The notes under the pieces: model-generated | Databases searched by the model: none | What the model saw: only the letters and a program-made list of their open reading frames with translations | What the model was told of the DNA's origin: nothing | From: Nonomuraea aurantiaca | GTDB taxonomy: Bacteria > Actinomycetota > Actinomycetes > Streptosporangiales > Streptosporangiaceae | Assembly: GCF_020215705.1 (NCBI RefSeq) | Contig: NZ_JAIWNB010000026.1 | Location: 1 to 64,000 of the forward strand | Length of the DNA stretch: 64,000 nt | Direction: 5' to 3' | Shown: piece after piece, positions 51,006-58,999 of the stretch | Numbering within the stretch: position 1 is the first letter of the stretch | Layout of the letters: each line of letters opens with the position of its first letter | Position numbers and translations under genes: made by a program

Positions 51006-51718
51006 CGCCACTCCTGGGAGGCGCAGTCGGGCATCCGCGGCGTGCTCAGGTCGGCCAGGATCCGTTCGGAGATCTCGCCGGCGAAGGCGAAGATGGCCGG
51101 CCGCTGCTCACCGACCGCGCGCGCCGGCCGGCCGTCGACCTGGCCCGCCGTGGTCAGCACGAGGTAGGGGCCGGCCTGGCGTACCGAGCCGGCCTGACGT
51201 ACGGAAGGGGTGAAACGGTCGGAGACCGTGTCCCGGAAGGCCACGGGCCGCAGGCCGGGCACGGGAGCGCCGGCGGCGGAGAAGGCGGACTTGGCGCGTA
51301 CGGCCTGGGGCTCGTCGGGCATGGCCACTACGCCGACGGTGACGAGCACGCCCCGCAGGGCGTCGATGTAGGTGGCGCGCAGCACTCCCAGGCAGCCCGC
51401 CTTGCGCAGGGCCTTGGCGGCTTTGGCGTCGACGGAGTCGGCGCACGTGATGGCCGGGGAGATGCCGATCCGGCTGGCACGTTCGCGGCCGCCCTGTTCG
51501 GCGGAGTAGGGCAGGCTGGCGGGGAAGATGCGCCCGCTCGCCCAGGTGCGCCACCGCTCGGCGACCTCGCGCCTGGCCGCCGAGTGGAGCTCGGCCGGGC
51601 TCGGGCCGCGTGACAGCTCCGCGCCCGCCGCGCTGGCCGACACCCCGGCGGCGACCGCGCAGACCATCGTCAGCACGGAGGCCGCCACGAGAGCGGGCCA
51701 GGGGCGAGCGTCGTCCAC
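50999..51718 (-). CDS. Mycosin-linked secreted protein with conserved Cys, copy 2
   Basis: A 239-residue paralogue of the 48787 gene. A hydrophobic N-terminal stretch (VAASVLTMVCAVAAGVSASA) is either a signal peptide or an anchor. The exterior domain repeats the EVAERWRTW and SRIGISPAITC motifs and has Cys at KAGCLGVL and DCASQEWRC. A short repeat PSVRQAGSVRQAG is present. It overlaps the downstream mycosin. Divergence from copy 1 is substantial, so the duplication is old. Confidence 0.72.
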   Translation of the reverse strand: MDDARPWPALVAASVLTMVCAVAAGVSASAAGAELSRGPSPAELHSAARREVAERWRTWASGRIFPASLPYSAEQGGRERASRIGISPAITCADSVDAKAAKALRKAGCLGVLRATYIDALRGVLVTVGVVAMPDEPQAVRAKSAFSAAGAPVPGLRPVAFRDTVSDRFTPSVRQAGSVRQAGPYLVLTTAGQVDGRPARAVGEQRPAIFAFAGEISERILADLSTPRMPDCASQEWRC

Positions 51719-51795
51719 GGCATCGACCTTAATGCGGGCGACCGGGCGCCATCCGCAGAAACCAGACCCCAGTGGATGGACTCAGGAAAACGGCA

Positions 51796-52977
51796 TCAGT
51801 AGGAGGGCAGGCTGGGGTCGACGGTCGCGACCCAGCTGAGCACCCCGCCGCCGACGTGCACCGCGTCGGAGAATCCGGCGTTCTTGACGATCGCCAGCGC
51901 CTCCGCCGAGCGCGCGCCCGACTTGCAGTGGAGCACGATGCGCTTGTCCTGCGGCAGCTTCTCCAGGGCCGAGCCGTTGAGGAACTCGCCCTTGGGGATC
52001 AGCGTGGCGCCGGGGATGGAGACGATCTCGTACTCGTTGATCTCACGGACGTCGACGAGGAAGATGTCGTCGCCGTTGTCCTGCATGGCCTTGAGCTCGC
52101 GGGCGGTGATCGTCGAGCCCGTCGCGGCCTCGGCGGCCTCGTCGGAGATCGCGCCGCAGAACGCCTCGTAGTCGTCGAGCAGCTGGGTGACCGTCGGGTT
52201 CTTGCCGCACAGCACGCACTCGGGGTCCTTGCGGACCTTGACGTCGCGGTACTTCATCTCCAGGGCGTCGTAGATCATCAGCCGCCCGACCAGCGGGTCG
52301 CCGATGCCGGTGAGCAGCTTGATGGCCTCGTTGACCTGGATGGAGCCGATCGAGGCGCACAGCACGCCCAGCACGCCGCCCTCGGCGCACGAGGGCACCA
52401 TGCCGGGAGGCGGGGGCTCGGGGTAGAGGCAGCGGTAGCAGGGGCCGTGCTCGGCCCAGAACACGCTGGCCTGGCCGTCGAAGCGGTAGATCGAGCCCCA
52501 GACGTACGGCTTGCCGAGCAGCACCGCGGCGTCGTTCACCATGTAGCGCGTGGCGAAGTTGTCGGTGCCGTCGACGATGAGGTCGTAGCCGGAGAAGATC
52601 TCCATCACGTTGTCGTTGGTCAGCGCCGTGTTGTGGACGACGACGTCGACCAGCGGGTTGATCTCGCGGACCGTGGCCGCGGCGCTCTCGGCCTTCGGCC
52701 GGCCCACGTCGGACTGGCCGTGGATGATCTGGCGCTGCAGGTTGGACTCGTCGACGACGTCGAAGTCGATGACCCCGAGCGTGCCCACGCCCGCCGCCGC
52801 GAGATACATCAGCGCGGGCGAGCCCAGGCCTCCGGCGCCCACACAGAGCACCTTGGCGTTCTTCAGCCGCTTCTGCCCGGCCATCCCCACGTCGGGAATG
52901 ATCAGGTGGCGCGAGTAACGGCGCACTTCGTCGACGGTCAGCTCTGCGGCCGGCTCGACCAGCGGTGGCAACGACAC
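51796..52977 (-). CDS. moeZ: MoeZ: ThiF-type adenylyltransferase plus rhodanese
   Basis: A 393-residue two-domain enzyme. The ThiF/MoeB part has GAGGLGSPALMYLAAAGVG (ATP loop), DESNLQRQIIHG and the zinc cysteines CYRC and CVLC. The C-terminal rhodanese ends with the active-site HCKSGARS. It adenylates and thiocarboxylates small sulfur carriers (MoaD, ThiS, CysO-like) for molybdopterin, thiamine and cysteine synthesis. MoaE, which uses thiocarboxylated MoaD, is encoded in the same block. Positioned like Rv3206c. Confidence 0.96.
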   Translation of the reverse strand: MSLPPLVEPAAELTVDEVRRYSRHLIIPDVGMAGQKRLKNAKVLCVGAGGLGSPALMYLAAAGVGTLGVIDFDVVDESNLQRQIIHGQSDVGRPKAESAAATVREINPLVDVVVHNTALTNDNVMEIFSGYDLIVDGTDNFATRYMVNDAAVLLGKPYVWGSIYRFDGQASVFWAEHGPCYRCLYPEPPPPGMVPSCAEGGVLGVLCASIGSIQVNEAIKLLTGIGDPLVGRLMIYDALEMKYRDVKVRKDPECVLCGKNPTVTQLLDDYEAFCGAISDEAAEAATGSTITARELKAMQDNGDDIFLVDVREINEYEIVSIPGATLIPKGEFLNGSALEKLPQDKRIVLHCKSGARSAEALAIVKNAGFSDAVHVGGGVLSWVATVDPSLPSY

Positions 52978-53025
52978 TTTCTACGCTCCCGTTCGAGGGG
53001 GACCTATCCCATCCTCCTGTGAAAC

Positions 53026-53925
53026 CTAGTTGGCGAGTGGGGCATTCCCCAAGCGTGTCTCACCGATCAGACGCCGGGCCTCCGCGGCGACCACGCGGGG
53101 CGTCTCCATCATCGCCACGTGCCCCGCGCGCGGCAGGAGTACCAGCCTGACCTGCCGGAAGGTACGGGCCGCCTTTGCGGCCATGGCGGGACGCACCAGG
53201 CGGTCGTGCCTGCCGTGAATGATCAGGGTGGGCGCCTCGATGAGGGCGGCCTGACGCCACAGGTTCGCCTCGCCGCGGCGGAAGTACTCGGCCACGATGC
53301 CCCGGGCCGAGCCGATCATGGCGGCGGCGGCGTAGGCCAGCCCGTCGCGCCTGCGCTGCTCCTCGATCGCGTCGCGCAGCCGTAGCGGATGGACCGCGGC
53401 GACGTCCGCCCAGACCATGGCGAAGGAGGACTTGATCCGCTGCTCGGCGGGGATCAGCCGGAGCTTGTCCGCCACCCACTCGCCCAGCCGGGGCAGGGAC
53501 GCGGCGGCGACGCGTATCGGGCCGTACCTGGGCAGCAGGTCGGGCAGCGCCGGCGAGATGAGGACGAGCGAGCGCACCAGGTCGGGGCGGCTGGCGGCCA
53601 CCCTGACGGCGACCGCGCCGCCCATCGAGTTGCCGAACAGGTGGGCCGGACCGGTCTCCTCCAGCAGGCCGATCACCGCGCGGGCGTGCGCGGCGATGGT
53701 GTAGTCGCCGTCCGCGGGTTCGGGCGAGAATCCCGCGCCGGGCAGGTCGATGGCGTAACCGGTGACGAGGTCTTTCAGCTCGTCCATCAGGTCGGTCCAA
53801 TTGGTGGCCGCGCCGGCCAGGCCGTGCACGAAGACCGCCTTCTCGGGGGCGCCTTCGGGGGTCGTCCGTACGTGCACCGACCCGAACATCCGTCCTGGCC
53901 AGTGCGGGATCGGTGCTGCTGCCAT
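53026..53925 (-). CDS. Alpha/beta-hydrolase
   Basis: A 299-residue hydrolase: oxyanion VFVHGLAGAATN, nucleophile elbow LFGNSMGGAVA, acidic residue in IIHGRHDRLV and catalytic His in LPRAGHVAMM. No signal peptide. GAGGAGGA precedes the ATG. The sequence recalls lipolytic or C-C bond hydrolases of the MhpC type. Substrate unknown. Positioned between moeZ and an AT-rich intergenic region. Confidence 0.93.
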   Translation of the reverse strand: MAAAPIPHWPGRMFGSVHVRTTPEGAPEKAVFVHGLAGAATNWTDLMDELKDLVTGYAIDLPGAGFSPEPADGDYTIAAHARAVIGLLEETGPAHLFGNSMGGAVAVRVAASRPDLVRSLVLISPALPDLLPRYGPIRVAAASLPRLGEWVADKLRLIPAEQRIKSSFAMVWADVAAVHPLRLRDAIEEQRRRDGLAYAAAAMIGSARGIVAEYFRRGEANLWRQAALIEAPTLIIHGRHDRLVRPAMAAKAARTFRQVRLVLLPRAGHVAMMETPRVVAAEARRLIGETRLGNAPLAN

Positions 53926-53981
53926 GCGTCCTCCTCGCTTCGTCCAACGATAACCGCCGTCGGCCCCCAGCCTACATTTCG

Positions 53982-54009
53982 GATAAATGCTCCTTTATTG
54001 GCATTTATC
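53982..54009. promoter_or_regulatory. Inverted repeat GATAAATGC-N10-GCATTTATC
   Basis: Perfect 9-bp arms (53982-53990 and 54001-54009) 57 bp upstream of the hydrolase start, in an unusually AT-rich stretch. The same arm GATAAATGC recurs at 54909-54917 and, less exactly, near 54140-54150. It could be a regulator site or a terminator of divergent transcripts. Confidence 0.45.
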
Positions 54010-54124
54010 GGTACGCGATTCGCGGCGTTTGACCAGATTTCTCGGCGGGGCCGCACTTTCGGCGCCATCGCCGCGAGCCGGAACGGGGGCGGCCGCGCTG
54101 CGGACCGCCCACCCCCATAAAACG

Positions 54125-54330
54125 GACAAATCATTTCATTTCATTTCATAAATGCTTAATAAGAGCAATGAGAGAGTTAGCGTATAGCAAAACACATCTA
54201 CGGCCGTTTATCCGCCGGAACGTCGGAAATAAATCAGCACGGATGACGCATTCAATGTCATCCAAGATATTTACCGTTCACTCCGGCAAATATCTGGAAC
54301 AGGGCAACCGATCCTTTAGGGGGGAATTCA
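54125..54330 (+). promoter_or_regulatory. AT-rich promoter/leader region of the small secreted protein gene
   Basis: An about 200-bp stretch far lower in GC than the rest, with ATTTC tandem repeats (54131-54150). Two inverted repeats lie before the gene: GGATGAC/GTCATCC at 54241-54263 and AGATATTT/AAATATCT at 54265-54295. These can form leader hairpins. GGGGGG precedes ATG 54331. Confidence 0.5.
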
Positions 54331-54687
54331 ATGCCCAAGTTCAAGAGTGTCATCGCAGGGCTTGTGATCAGCACGGGTATGTCCGGTGGCCTCATCAGCC
54401 TCGGCGCCCTGACCACCGCCACCTCCGCCAGCGCCACGACCGCCTCCGCCAGCACCAGCGCCTCCGCCTTCTCTTGGGGCTGTGGCCGCCGCTGCGGCGG
54501 CTGGGGTGGCTGGGGCGGCTGGGGCCGTCGCCACCACGGCCGCAGTGGCCGGGTCAAGGTCCACATCCACCTGCACAACAACAACCAGAACACCGTGCGT
54601 ACGGACTCTGACGCCGACGCCAACGCTCGCTCGTTCAACTTCGAGCGTGAGGAAGAGGAGCGCGCTCGTCGCGAGGCGCTTCAGTAA
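54331..54687 (+). CDS. Small secreted Gly/Trp/His-rich protein
   Basis: A 118-residue protein with a signal peptide (MPKFKSVIAGLVISTG to an ASA-type cleavage near residue 35), then a TTASASTSASA stretch. The core has two Cys (CGRRCGG), three GGW repeats, RRHHGR and the strand VKVHIHLHNNNQNTV. A charged helix FEREEEERARREALQ ends it. No family recognised. The repeated GGW and HH/HIHLH motifs suggest a surface, metal-binding or aggregating role. Start supported by GGGGGG 6 nt upstream. It has a highly structured leader and a strong terminator, so it is an independent unit. Confidence 0.75.
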   Translation: MPKFKSVIAGLVISTGMSGGLISLGALTTATSASATTASASTSASAFSWGCGRRCGGWGGWGGWGRRHHGRSGRVKVHIHLHNNNQNTVRTDSDADANARSFNFEREEEERARREALQ

Positions 54688-54911
54688 CAACTCGGAGACG
54701 GCCGACCCGGTCGAGGAGATAGCCAGGCAACCGGTCACCCGGTTGAGGTGAGCTCCGGACGCACCGCCGAGTGCCTGTGTTGCCCATAAGGACGCAGGCA
54801 CTCGGAAAAGTCGCCACGCCATCGCGTCCGGGCTCGGCGGGAATTCATTCCCATGGCATTTCCGGGGGAGCGGTGAAGCGGAATTCCGCCGACCAGGTCT
54901 TCCCCTCCGAT

Positions 54912-54958
54912 AAATGCGAGGCGCCTTCGGCGGTTGCCGCCGAAGGCGCCTTTGCATT
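54912..54958. terminator. Strong bidirectional terminator
   Basis: A 15-bp perfect stem (54919-54933 with 54937-54951), 3-nt loop, extended by AAATGC/GCATTT pairs and followed by TTT. It lies between the small secreted protein gene and the convergent ku gene. Confidence 0.85.
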
Positions 54959-55009
54959 TGTCCGGGCAACAATTGCCGCACTCAACTGCATTGTGCAGGC
55001 AACGCTCGA

Positions 55010-55897
55010 TCAGGCGGATTTGCGGGCCTTGCGCTTGGGGGCGGCCTTCTCCCCTGTCTCCTTCTCCCCCGCGTCCTTCGACGCCTTGACGGCCCTCTTG
55101 GGCTTGGCGGGCTCGCCGGAACGCTCCCGCTTGGCCGCGTCGACGCTCGCCCGCAGCGCGGCCATGAGGTCGACGGCGGGACCCGCCTCCTCCTCGCCCG
55201 CCGGCGGCGCGATGACCTCCTTGCCCTCCACCTTGGCCTCGATCACCTGCTGCAGCGCCTCGCGGTAGGCGTCGTGGTGCTCGGTGGCGTCGAAGTCCGC
55301 CTTCATCGTGGTGATGAGCGACTCGGCCATCTTGAGCTCCTGGGGCCGCACCTCGATGTCCTCTTCGAGGAACCCGAAGTCGGGCACGCGGATCTCGTCC
55401 GGCCAGTACATGGTCTCCAGCACGAACACCCCGTCACGCACCCTGAGCGTGGCCAGCGACTCCCGCTGCCGCAGCGCCACCTTGACGACCGCGACCTGCC
55501 CCGAGCTCTCCAGCGCGTTGCGCAGCAGCACGTACGGCTTGTCGCCCTGGCCGTCCGGTTCCAGGTAGTACGACTTGGCGAAGTAGATCGGGTCGATCTG
55601 GTCGGCCGGCGTGAACTGGAGGACGTCGATCCTGCGCGAGGTGCTGAGCGGCAGATCCTCGAAGTCCTCGTCCGTCAGCACCACGATCTCTCCGGTGGCC
55701 AGCTCGTAGCCCTTGGCGATGTCGGAGTAGGGGACCTCTTCGCCGTCGATCGTGCACACGCGCTTGTAGCGGATCCTGCCGCCGTCCTCGCGGTGTACCT
55801 GGTGGAAGGTCACGTCCTTCTGCTCGGTCGCCGAGTAGAGCTTCACCGGGATCGTGACGAGGCCGAAGGAGATCGCCCCTTTCCAGATGCTGCGCAT
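55010..55897 (-). CDS. ku: Bacterial Ku protein
   Basis: A 295-residue Ku homodimer subunit for non-homologous end joining. Typical motifs are RSIWKGAISFGLVTIPVKLY, RRIDVLQFTPADQIDPIYFA and KYYLEP-like SYYLEPDGQGDK. The C-terminus is a Lys/Ala-rich tail (AAPKRKARKSA) that binds DNA or LigD in other species. ATG 55897 has GAGGAG 5 nt upstream; a GTG at 55903 does not. Divergent from the ligase gene with a 48-bp gap, an arrangement typical of NHEJ loci. Confidence 0.97.
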   Translation of the reverse strand: MRSIWKGAISFGLVTIPVKLYSATEQKDVTFHQVHREDGGRIRYKRVCTIDGEEVPYSDIAKGYELATGEIVVLTDEDFEDLPLSTSRRIDVLQFTPADQIDPIYFAKSYYLEPDGQGDKPYVLLRNALESSGQVAVVKVALRQRESLATLRVRDGVFVLETMYWPDEIRVPDFGFLEEDIEVRPQELKMAESLITTMKADFDATEHHDAYREALQQVIEAKVEGKEVIAPPAGEEEAGPAVDLMAALRASVDAAKRERSGEPAKPKRAVKASKDAGEKETGEKAAPKRKARKSA

Positions 55898-55945
55898 GGG
55901 CACTCCTCAGCTCTAGCGGGCTCGCCCTATGGGCACATACCCGTC

Positions 55946-56860
55946 ATGGTGCAACCAATGCCATACCCCATCGAACCAATGCTCGCCGTTCCCGGACAAC
56001 TACCGGAAGATCGCGAGCTGTATGGCTTGGAGGTCAAGTGGGATGGCATCCGCGCCATCCTCCACCTGGACCGTGAACTGAGGGTGACGGGAAGGCACGG
56101 GGTCGAGTACACCCGCCGGTATCCCGAAATTTCGGGGTTCGGTGTGAAGGATGCGGTGATCGATGGCGAGGTGGTCGCGCTCGACCCGCGCGGCCGGCCC
56201 AGCTTCGTACGGCTGCAGCACCGCATGCACCTCACCGATCCGGAAGAGGTGATGCTGGAGCTGTACCCGGTCACGTACCTGCCGTTCGACCTGCTCTACC
56301 TCGACGGCACCGCGCTGCTGGACCTGCCGTACCGCGACCGGCGCAGTCTCCTCGACGAGCTGGACATCGGCGCCCCACCGTACTTCCCGGGAGATTCCGA
56401 CCTGCTCGCCGCCACCCAGGAGCAGGGCCTCGAAGGCGTCGTCGCCAAGCGGCTCGACTCGCCGTACCGGCCGGGCACGCGCTCGCCGTCGTGGATCAAG
56501 GTGAAGCACCTCAGCACGAGGGACGTCGTGATCGGCGGCTGGAAGCCGGGCAAGGGCCGCAGGTCGGGCGGGATCGGCTCGCTGATCATGGGCGTGTTCA
56601 CCGAGCACGGCCTGACGTACGTCGGTCACGTCGGCACCGGCTTCACCGAGGCCGTGCTCGATCAGCTGCACGCGTTCCTGAGCCCGCTGGAGATCCCCCG
56701 CAGCCCCTTCCAGAACGTCGTCCCGTGGCGCAACCGCTGGGTTAGACCCGAGCTCGTCGGGGAGGTGGCCTACACGATGTGGACCGACGATCTGCGGCTG
56801 CGCCACCCGGTGTGGCGCGGGCTGCGCCCGGACAAGCTCCCTTCGGAGGTGACGTTGTGA
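55946..56860 (+). CDS. LigD-type ATP-dependent DNA ligase (ligase domain as separate gene)
   Basis: A 304-residue ligase module. The nucleotidyl Lys is in LEVKWDGIRAI (motif I); further motifs are VIDGEVVALD, EGVVAKRLDSPY and WIKVKHLSTRD (IV-V). The OB-fold C-terminal part ends RPDKLPSEVTL. It seals nicks at Ku-held ends. In many actinobacteria it is fused to polymerase and phosphoesterase domains as LigD; here it is a standalone gene followed by the polymerase with a 4-nt overlap. No phosphoesterase domain is present nearby. Confidence 0.95.
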   Translation: MVQPMPYPIEPMLAVPGQLPEDRELYGLEVKWDGIRAILHLDRELRVTGRHGVEYTRRYPEISGFGVKDAVIDGEVVALDPRGRPSFVRLQHRMHLTDPEEVMLELYPVTYLPFDLLYLDGTALLDLPYRDRRSLLDELDIGAPPYFPGDSDLLAATQEQGLEGVVAKRLDSPYRPGTRSPSWIKVKHLSTRDVVIGGWKPGKGRRSGGIGSLIMGVFTEHGLTYVGHVGTGFTEAVLDQLHAFLSPLEIPRSPFQNVVPWRNRWVRPELVGEVAYTMWTDDLRLRHPVWRGLRPDKLPSEVTL

Positions 56861-57738
56861 GCCCAGCGAAGGTGCCGGTGCGGGTCGACGGGCGGCAGCT
56901 GGTGCTGACCAACCTGGACAAGGTGCTCTATCCCGAGGTCGGCTTCACCAAGGCCGAGGTGATCGACTACTACAGCCGCGTCGCCCCCGTGCTCCTGCCG
57001 CACCTGGAGGGCAGGCCGCTCACCGTCAAGCGCTACCCGAACGGGGTGACCGGCCAATCCTTCTTCGAGAAGAACGCCCCCGACCACACCCCGGACTGGG
57101 TCAGGCGGGCCACCCTGCCCGTGCCGGGCAGCACCAAGAACCGCGACGAGATCGACTTCGCCGTGATCGAGGGCCTGCCCTCGCTCGTCTACTACGCCAA
57201 CCTGGCGGCCCTGGAGCTGCACGTGCCCCAGTGGCGGGTGTCCGACGACGGCGCGGCGCTGCCGCCCGACACCCTCGTGTTCGATCTCGACCCCGGGGCT
57301 CCGGCCACCATCGTCGAGTGCTGCCGGGTGGCCCTCATCCTGCGCGAGGTGCTGCGCGCCGACGGCCTCACCGCCCGCCCGAAGACCAGCGGCAACAAGG
57401 GCATGCAGCTGTACGCGGACTGGGACGGCCGCGAGGAGCCCTCCGCGTACGCCAAGAGGCTGGCCCAGGTGCTGGAGAAGGCCCACCGCGACCAGGTGGT
57501 CAGCGTGATGGCCAAGAAGGCCCGCCGCGGCAAGGTGTTCATCGACTGGAGCCAGAACAACCCGGCCAAGACCACCGTCGCCCCCTATTCGCTGCGGGCC
57601 GGGCCACGGCCCACGGTCTCGACACCGCTGCTGTGGAAGGAGGTCGAGGGCTGCGAGCACCCGCAGGACCTGGTGTTCACGACACACGACGTACTGGCCA
57701 GAGTCGAGGAACACGGCGACCTTTTCGGTCAGGCGTAG
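56857..57738 (+). CDS. LigD-type polymerase/primase (POL domain as separate gene)
   Basis: A 293-residue archaeo-eukaryotic primase-like polymerase domain. The metal-binding acidic pair is in LVFDLDPG, preceded by KVLYPEVGFTKAEV and VKRYPNGVTGQSFFEKNAP, and followed by PKTSGNKGMQLYA. It fills gaps with ribo- or deoxynucleotides at Ku-held ends. The GTG at 56857 overlaps the ligase stop (GTGA). With ku this makes a three-gene NHEJ system. Confidence 0.95.
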   Translation: MSPAKVPVRVDGRQLVLTNLDKVLYPEVGFTKAEVIDYYSRVAPVLLPHLEGRPLTVKRYPNGVTGQSFFEKNAPDHTPDWVRRATLPVPGSTKNRDEIDFAVIEGLPSLVYYANLAALELHVPQWRVSDDGAALPPDTLVFDLDPGAPATIVECCRVALILREVLRADGLTARPKTSGNKGMQLYADWDGREEPSAYAKRLAQVLEKAHRDQVVSVMAKKARRGKVFIDWSQNNPAKTTVAPYSLRAGPRPTVSTPLLWKEVEGCEHPQDLVFTTHDVLARVEEHGDLFGQA

Positions 57739-57771
57739 TCTGGTTCCGTCCGCACCTAGAAGGGGACTGCA

Positions 57772-57984
57772 ATGTCGGAGATGGACGTACGTGGGGACGA
57801 CCTCCCCTTCGACGAGCTGGAAGAGCTGTCGATCGAGGCCCCCGAGGCCGACGCCGCCGAGCAGCACCGTGATGTGCGCGACGCGGAGGGCGGGAGCCCC
57901 CGCGAGACCCCGCTGGAGGTCGATCCGGCCGACGCCGCCGAGCAGTATCGCGAGGTGGACCTCGATGATGACGACTACCGCTGA
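57772..57984 (+). CDS. Small acidic protein with duplicated DAAEQ motif
   Basis: A 70-residue, strongly acidic protein without cysteine. EADAAEQHRDV and PADAAEQYREV are duplicated blocks about 28 residues apart. AAGGGG lies 6 nt before the ATG. The last six residues DLDDDDYR are encoded at a 16-bp tandem duplication that continues past the stop (57966-57997). No known domain; such EADAAEQ-type blocks occur in other actinobacterial small proteins. Function unknown. Cotranscription with the polymerase gene is possible. Confidence 0.72.
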   Translation: MSEMDVRGDDLPFDELEELSIEAPEADAAEQHRDVRDAEGGSPRETPLEVDPADAAEQYREVDLDDDDYR

Positions 57985-57997
57985 TGACGACTACCGC
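57966..57997. repeat. 16-bp tandem duplication abutting a stop codon
   Basis: TGATGACGACTACCGC occurs at 57966-57981 and again at 57982-57997. The second copy begins with the TGA stop of the small acidic protein, so the duplication created or moved the stop. Confidence 0.85.
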
Positions 57998-58022
57998 GAT
58001 GAGTCGTTGAGTCGCACGTAGG

Positions 58023-58682
58023 ATGTCCGAACAGCCGACTCGGAGCCCCATGGAGACCAGCGTGACCGCAACCCCGGACGCCAAGCCCCGGGGCACTCGG
58101 CTGCCCCGACTAGCCCGCCGCCGGCAGCTGCTCAGCGCCGCGCAGGAAGTGTTCGTGGAGAACGGCTATCACGCGGCCGCCATGGACGAGATCGCCGATC
58201 GGGCCGGGGTCAGCAAACCCGTCCTCTACCAGCACTTCCCCGGCAAGCTGGAGCTCTACCTCGCGCTGCTCGACCTGCACGTGGACGACATGGTCAACCG
58301 CTGCCGCGAGGCGCTGGCCTCCACCCATGAGAACAAACTCCGCGTCCAGGCCACGTTCAGCGCGTTCTACTCCTTCGTCTCCACCCAGGGCGAGGCGTTC
58401 CGGCTCGTCTTCGAGTCCGACCTGCGCAACGTGGCGCCGGTGCGCCAGCGGGTGGAGCGCTCGCTGCGCGAATGCGCCGAGATGGTCAGCGCGGTGATCC
58501 AGGAGGACACCGGCTGCACCAGCGACGAGGCCCACCTGCTCGGCGTCGGGCTGGTCGGCATGGCCGAGGTGAGCGCCCGCTACTGGGTGACCACGCAGGG
58601 CTCCATCCCGAAGGACGCCGCCGAGCAGCTCATGGCCCGGCTGGCCTGGCGCGGCATCAGCGGTTTTCCGCGTACGGCTTAA
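58023..58682 (+). CDS. TetR-family regulator, Rv3208-like
   Basis: A 219-residue TetR protein. The HTH is AAQEVFVENGYHAAAMDEIA, continuing DRAGVSKPVLYQHFPGKLEL, near residues 38-80. The ligand domain is of the TetR_C type with RLVFESDLRNVAPV. Positioned before DUF3107, as in mycobacteria (Rv3208-Rv3208A). A downstream ATG at 58050 is an alternative start; neither has a strong ribosome binding site. Ligand unknown. Confidence 0.9.
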   Translation: MSEQPTRSPMETSVTATPDAKPRGTRLPRLARRRQLLSAAQEVFVENGYHAAAMDEIADRAGVSKPVLYQHFPGKLELYLALLDLHVDDMVNRCREALASTHENKLRVQATFSAFYSFVSTQGEAFRLVFESDLRNVAPVRQRVERSLRECAEMVSAVIQEDTGCTSDEAHLLGVGLVGMAEVSARYWVTTQGSIPKDAAEQLMARLAWRGISGFPRTA

Positions 58683-58768
58683 ACCCGTTCGCTGGGCGCG
58701 ATCATCTGCGTTTCCTGGCCCACCAGCGGCGACGATGGGGGGAGCCGGCCCCGTCGAAAGGGAGCATG

Positions 58769-58999
58769 ATGGAAGTCAAGATCGGCGTACGCTCCGTACA
58801 CCGCGAACTCGTTGTCGAGACCGACCTGTCCTCCGAGCAGGTCGAAGAGGAGATCAGAAAGGCGCTGGCCGCCGATCGCGGCGTCTTCTCCATCACCGAC
58901 GCGAAGGGCCGGCGCGTGATCGTGCCGGTCGCGTCGATCGGCTTCATCGAGATCGGCGAGGACGAGTCGAGGCCCGTGGGCTTCGGCGGCACCCTCTAG
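58769..58999 (+). CDS. DUF3107 small protein (Rv3208A/TB9.4-like)
   Basis: A 76-residue protein beginning MEVKIGVRSVHRELV, the DUF3107 family. It is conserved and small in actinobacteria, always next to a TetR gene; function unknown. AAAGGGAG precedes two ATGs (58766 and 58769); I choose the second for better spacing. Confidence 0.93.
   Translation: MEVKIGVRSVHRELVVETDLSSEQVEEEIRKALAADRGVFSITDAKGRRVIVPVASIGFIEIGEDESRPVGFGGTL

Noticed and set aside
48787..51718. Complete type VII (ESX) secretion locus
   Set aside because: Only mycosin-like proteases and their partners are present; EccB/C/D/E and Esx genes are absent.
53026..54120. Further frames in the 54-kb region and antisense to the 53026 hydrolase
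   Set aside because: They lack ribosome binding sites and are antisense to, or overlap, the supported genes.
54914..55945. Upstream extension of the ligase gene
   Set aside because: The extension is antisense to ku and without domain; the ligase starts at ATG 55946 with its family N-terminus.
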